Below are positions 61,648-64,000 of a stretch of DNA of 64,000 nucleotides, piece by piece. Origin of the DNA: Streptococcus ictaluri 707-05. GTDB taxonomy: Bacteria; Bacillota; Bacilli; Lactobacillales; Streptococcaceae. The notes beneath the pieces are model-generated. The model ran no database searches and was not told the origin of the DNA. It saw only the letters and a program-made list of their open reading frames with translations. The DNA lies in contig NZ_AEUX02000008.1 of the NCBI RefSeq assembly GCF_000188015.2, forward strand, positions 124,001-188,000. Direction: 5' to 3'. Every line of letters starts with the position of its first letter. The first letter of the stretch is position 1. Both the position numbers and the translations under genes were made by a program.

Positions 61648-63141
61648 ATGAAAAAACGTGCAAGCGGTATCTTGATGCATATCAGTTCTCTTCCTGGGAA
61701 ATTTGGTATTGGAAGTTTCGGTAAAGACGCCTTTGATTTTGTTGATTTTTTAAAGGAAACCAAACAAAGTTATTGGCAAATTTTACCTTTGTCAATGACT
61801 AGTTTTGGAGACTCACCATATCAATCGTTCTCGGTAATTGCAGGTAACACTCACTTTATTGATATTGATTTATTAGTATCTGATGGTTATTTGGAAGAAA
61901 GTGATTATGCTGGTGTCTCATTTGGTGATGATGCTCAAGCCGTTGATTACGCTCAAGTTTTTGAAAGCAGACGTCCTTTACTTGAAAAGGCTGTGAAGGC
62001 ATTTCTTTCTAAGGAAGAAAACCTTACTAAACTTGCAGATTTTGAATCACAAGTAGTTTGGTTAGCAGACTTTGCTGAATTTATGGCATTTAAAGAGCAT
62101 TTTAATAATAAAGCTCTCCAAGAATGGGATGACAAACAAGTTATTAGTCGTGACCAAGCCGTTTTAGCATCTTACCGAGTTTCTTTAGCGGAGGTTATCC
62201 AATATCATAAAGTTACTCAGTATTTCTTCTTTAACCAGTGGCTAGCTTTGAAAGCCTATGCCAATCAAAATGGGATTCAAATTATTGGTGACATGCCAAT
62301 TTATGTATCAGCTGATAGCGTTGAAGTATGGACCATGCCAGAACTTTTCAAACTAGACGAAGATAAACGTCCTTTATTTATTGCAGGTTGTCCGCCAGAT
62401 GGCTTTAGTGATGACGGTCAACTATGGGGAAATCCAATTTACAATTGGGACAAGCATGAAGAAACAGGATTTGCTTGGTGGATTTTCCGTATGCAAGAAA
62501 GTTTCAAATTATATGACCAGCTTCGTATTGACCATTTTAAAGGTTTCTCCGACTATTGGGAAATTCCTGGTGGTGATGAGAGTTCCAAAAATGGTAGTTG
62601 GCAACCAGCTCCAGGATTTGCTTTATTTGAAGCAGTTGCTAAGCAATTAGGTGATCTTCCAGTGGTGGCAGAAAATCTAGGTTATATTGATGAGAAAGCA
62701 AGACAGTTATTGGCTGCAACAGCTTTCCCAGGGATGAAAATCTTGGAATTTGGTCTCTATGATGAGACAAGTCAAAGCCTTGATTTACCGCATCATTATG
62801 ACGCCAATAATGTGGTTTATACAGGAACCCATGACAATGAAGTCGTTAATGGTTGGTATGACAACTTAAATGATCAACAAGCTGACTTTGTTGATGATTA
62901 CCTCCACAGAGGTGACCAAGAACCGGTTACAAAAGCAATGCTTAGAATCATCTTTGCTTCTGTTTGTGACACAGCCATCCTTTGTATCCAAGATTTATTG
63001 GACAAAGATGCTGATAGCCGTATGAATATGCCAAACACAGTTGGCGGGAACTGGAAATGGCGTATGCTTGAGGATGACATTACCCAGGATCATAAAGATT
63101 ATCTCACTCACTTGACAGAACTTTATGATCGTGCGAGATAA
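61648..63141 (+). CDS. malM: 4-alpha-glucanotransferase (amylomaltase)
   Basis: 497 aa GH77 enzyme, also called MalQ. It moves maltosyl and longer units between maltodextrins and frees glucose. Landmarks: RASGILMHISSLPG at the start, RIDHFKGFSDYWEIP (nucleophile Asp), VVAENLGYID (Glu), and YTGTHDNEVVNGW (third Asp). RBS AAGGAGAAA. It is followed after 34 nt by malP. Confidence 0.96.
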   Translation: MKKRASGILMHISSLPGKFGIGSFGKDAFDFVDFLKETKQSYWQILPLSMTSFGDSPYQSFSVIAGNTHFIDIDLLVSDGYLEESDYAGVSFGDDAQAVDYAQVFESRRPLLEKAVKAFLSKEENLTKLADFESQVVWLADFAEFMAFKEHFNNKALQEWDDKQVISRDQAVLASYRVSLAEVIQYHKVTQYFFFNQWLALKAYANQNGIQIIGDMPIYVSADSVEVWTMPELFKLDEDKRPLFIAGCPPDGFSDDGQLWGNPIYNWDKHEETGFAWWIFRMQESFKLYDQLRIDHFKGFSDYWEIPGGDESSKNGSWQPAPGFALFEAVAKQLGDLPVVAENLGYIDEKARQLLAATAFPGMKILEFGLYDETSQSLDLPHHYDANNVVYTGTHDNEVVNGWYDNLNDQQADFVDDYLHRGDQEPVTKAMLRIIFASVCDTAILCIQDLLDKDADSRMNMPNTVGGNWKWRMLEDDITQDHKDYLTHLTELYDRAR

Positions 63142-63175
63142 GATTAAGATTTTAGATTATTGAAAAGAGGAAGAC

Positions 63176-64000
63176 ATGAAACGCTTTACAGATTATATTG
63201 AAACGACATTAGGAAAGTCTCTTGCAAATGCAAGTAATGAAGAGATTTACTTGTCATTACTTAACTTTGTTAAAGAAGAAGCTGCTCACAAAAACAAAAA
63301 TGCTGCTAAACGAAAAGTTTACTACATTTCAGCAGAGTTTTTAATCGGGAAATTATTATCTAACAACTTGATTAACCTTGGTATCTACAAAGATATCAAA
63401 GAAGAGTTAGCGGCAGCTGGTAAATCCATTGCTGAAGTTGAAGATGTTGAATTAGAACCATCTCTTGGAAATGGTGGTTTAGGACGCTTAGCATCTTGCT
63501 TTATTGATTCCATTTCAAGCTTGGGCATTAACGGTGAAGGGGTTGGTTTAAACTATCATTGTGGATTGTTCAAACAAGTCTTTAAAGATAATCAACAAGA
63601 AGCAGAGCCAAACTTTTGGATTGAAGATCAGTCATGGTTGGTTCCTACAAACATTTCATATGATGTGCCTTTCAAAAACTTTACCTTAAAATCTCGTTTG
63701 GATCGTATTGATGTTTTAGGTTACAAACGTGACACTAAAAATTATTTGAATTTATTTGACATTGAAGGTGTTGATTATGGTCTTATCAAAGATGGCATTT
63801 CTTTTGATAAAACTGAAATCAAGAAAAACCTAACCCTCTTCTTGTATCCAGATGATTCTGACAAAAATGGGGAATTGCTCCGTATTTACCAACAGTACTT
63901 TATGGTGTCAAATGCAGCGCAATTAATCATTGATGAAGCTATCGAACGTGGTTCAAACTTGCATGATTTAGCTGACTATGCCTACGTGCAAATCAATGAT
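63176..64000 (+). CDS. malP: Maltodextrin phosphorylase (3' end outside window)
   Basis: 275 codons are open to the window edge. ATG 63176 follows AAGAGGAAG. GH family 35-type glycogen/maltodextrin phosphorylase: [37 protein letters not shown] and [11 protein letters not shown] are present; the pyridoxal phosphate lysine lies beyond the window. It turns maltodextrins into glucose-1-phosphate. Operon with malM. Confidence 0.95.
   Translation, partial: MKRFTDYIETTLGKSLANASNEEIYLSLLNFVKEEAAHKNKNAAKRKVYYISAEFLIGKLLSNNLINLGIYKDIKEELAAAGKSIAEVEDVELEPSLGNGGLGRLASCFIDSISSLGINGEGVGLNYHCGLFKQVFKDNQQEAEPNFWIEDQSWLVPTNISYDVPFKNFTLKSRLDRIDVLGYKRDTKNYLNLFDIEGVDYGLIKDGISFDKTEIKKNLTLFLYPDDSDKNGELLRIYQQYFMVSNAAQLIIDEAIERGSNLHDLADYAYVQIND

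Overview
The window is chromosomal DNA of a low-GC Gram-positive coccus. Gene content points to a pyogenic-group Streptococcus (S. pyogenes / S. dysgalactiae / S. canis type). The evidence is an Slr-like histidine-triad/leucine-rich surface protein, an SMK-box metK leader, a GlnP with tandem binding domains, dltXABCD, a MalR-controlled maltodextrin locus, and IS elements of the IS3, IS982 and IS30 families. I cannot fix the species from sequence alone.

Layout. 1-4.9 kb: a broken slr-like gene, metK behind an SMK riboswitch, and murA. 5-18.8 kb: a beta-glucuronide/glucuronate catabolism locus with a GPH-type transporter, kdgK, gusA, a GntR/UxuR-like regulator, kdgA, uxaC, uxuA, a fructuronate reductase, a GH79 heparanase-like hydrolase, a HAD phosphatase and a GH3 hexosaminidase. 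Three sigma-A promoters in this locus carry the same operator (core TCATC-N-GATGA). Most of the locus is decayed: a nonsense codon, a frameshift, an IS3 insertion with an adjacent deletion, and a kdgA-uxaC deletion. The regulator, uxuA, the reductase and the GH79 enzyme still look intact. 19-27.7 kb: housekeeping genes (acetyltransferase, DRTGG/CBS regulator, map, BrkB, aroA-aroK, LytR-CpsA-Psr protein, 23S rRNA methyltransferase). 28-42.3 kb: a mixed region with many broken genes (PaaI thioesterase, ABC ATPase, GNAT, DUF1801, corA, pnuC, an ABC-F ATPase) among intact ones (fetB-like permease, DUF1846, MFS, rsuA, pepS, obgE). It also holds an unrecognised structured RNA before the MFS gene and an attenuator-like leader with a three-codon ORF before the ABC-F gene. 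42.6-47.8 kb: glnPQ and uvrB. 47.8-53.4 kb: a fresh IS982 insertion with a 7-bp target duplication next to dltXABCD. Its right junction builds a consensus-like hybrid promoter facing dlt. 53.5-64 kb: the maltodextrin locus (GH13 enzyme, malG, malF, malX, malR, malM/malQ, malP), with MalR operators inside the malX and malM promoters and a degenerate IS30 element between malX and malR.

The main themes are strong regulation (riboswitch, operators, attenuator) and reductive decay. Five genes carry one lone in-frame stop at a position where the parent codon was plausibly Gln or Trp; one of them, the DUF1801 gene, also has a frameshift further on. Others have small frameshifts or deletions. No rRNA, tRNA or CRISPR array was found.
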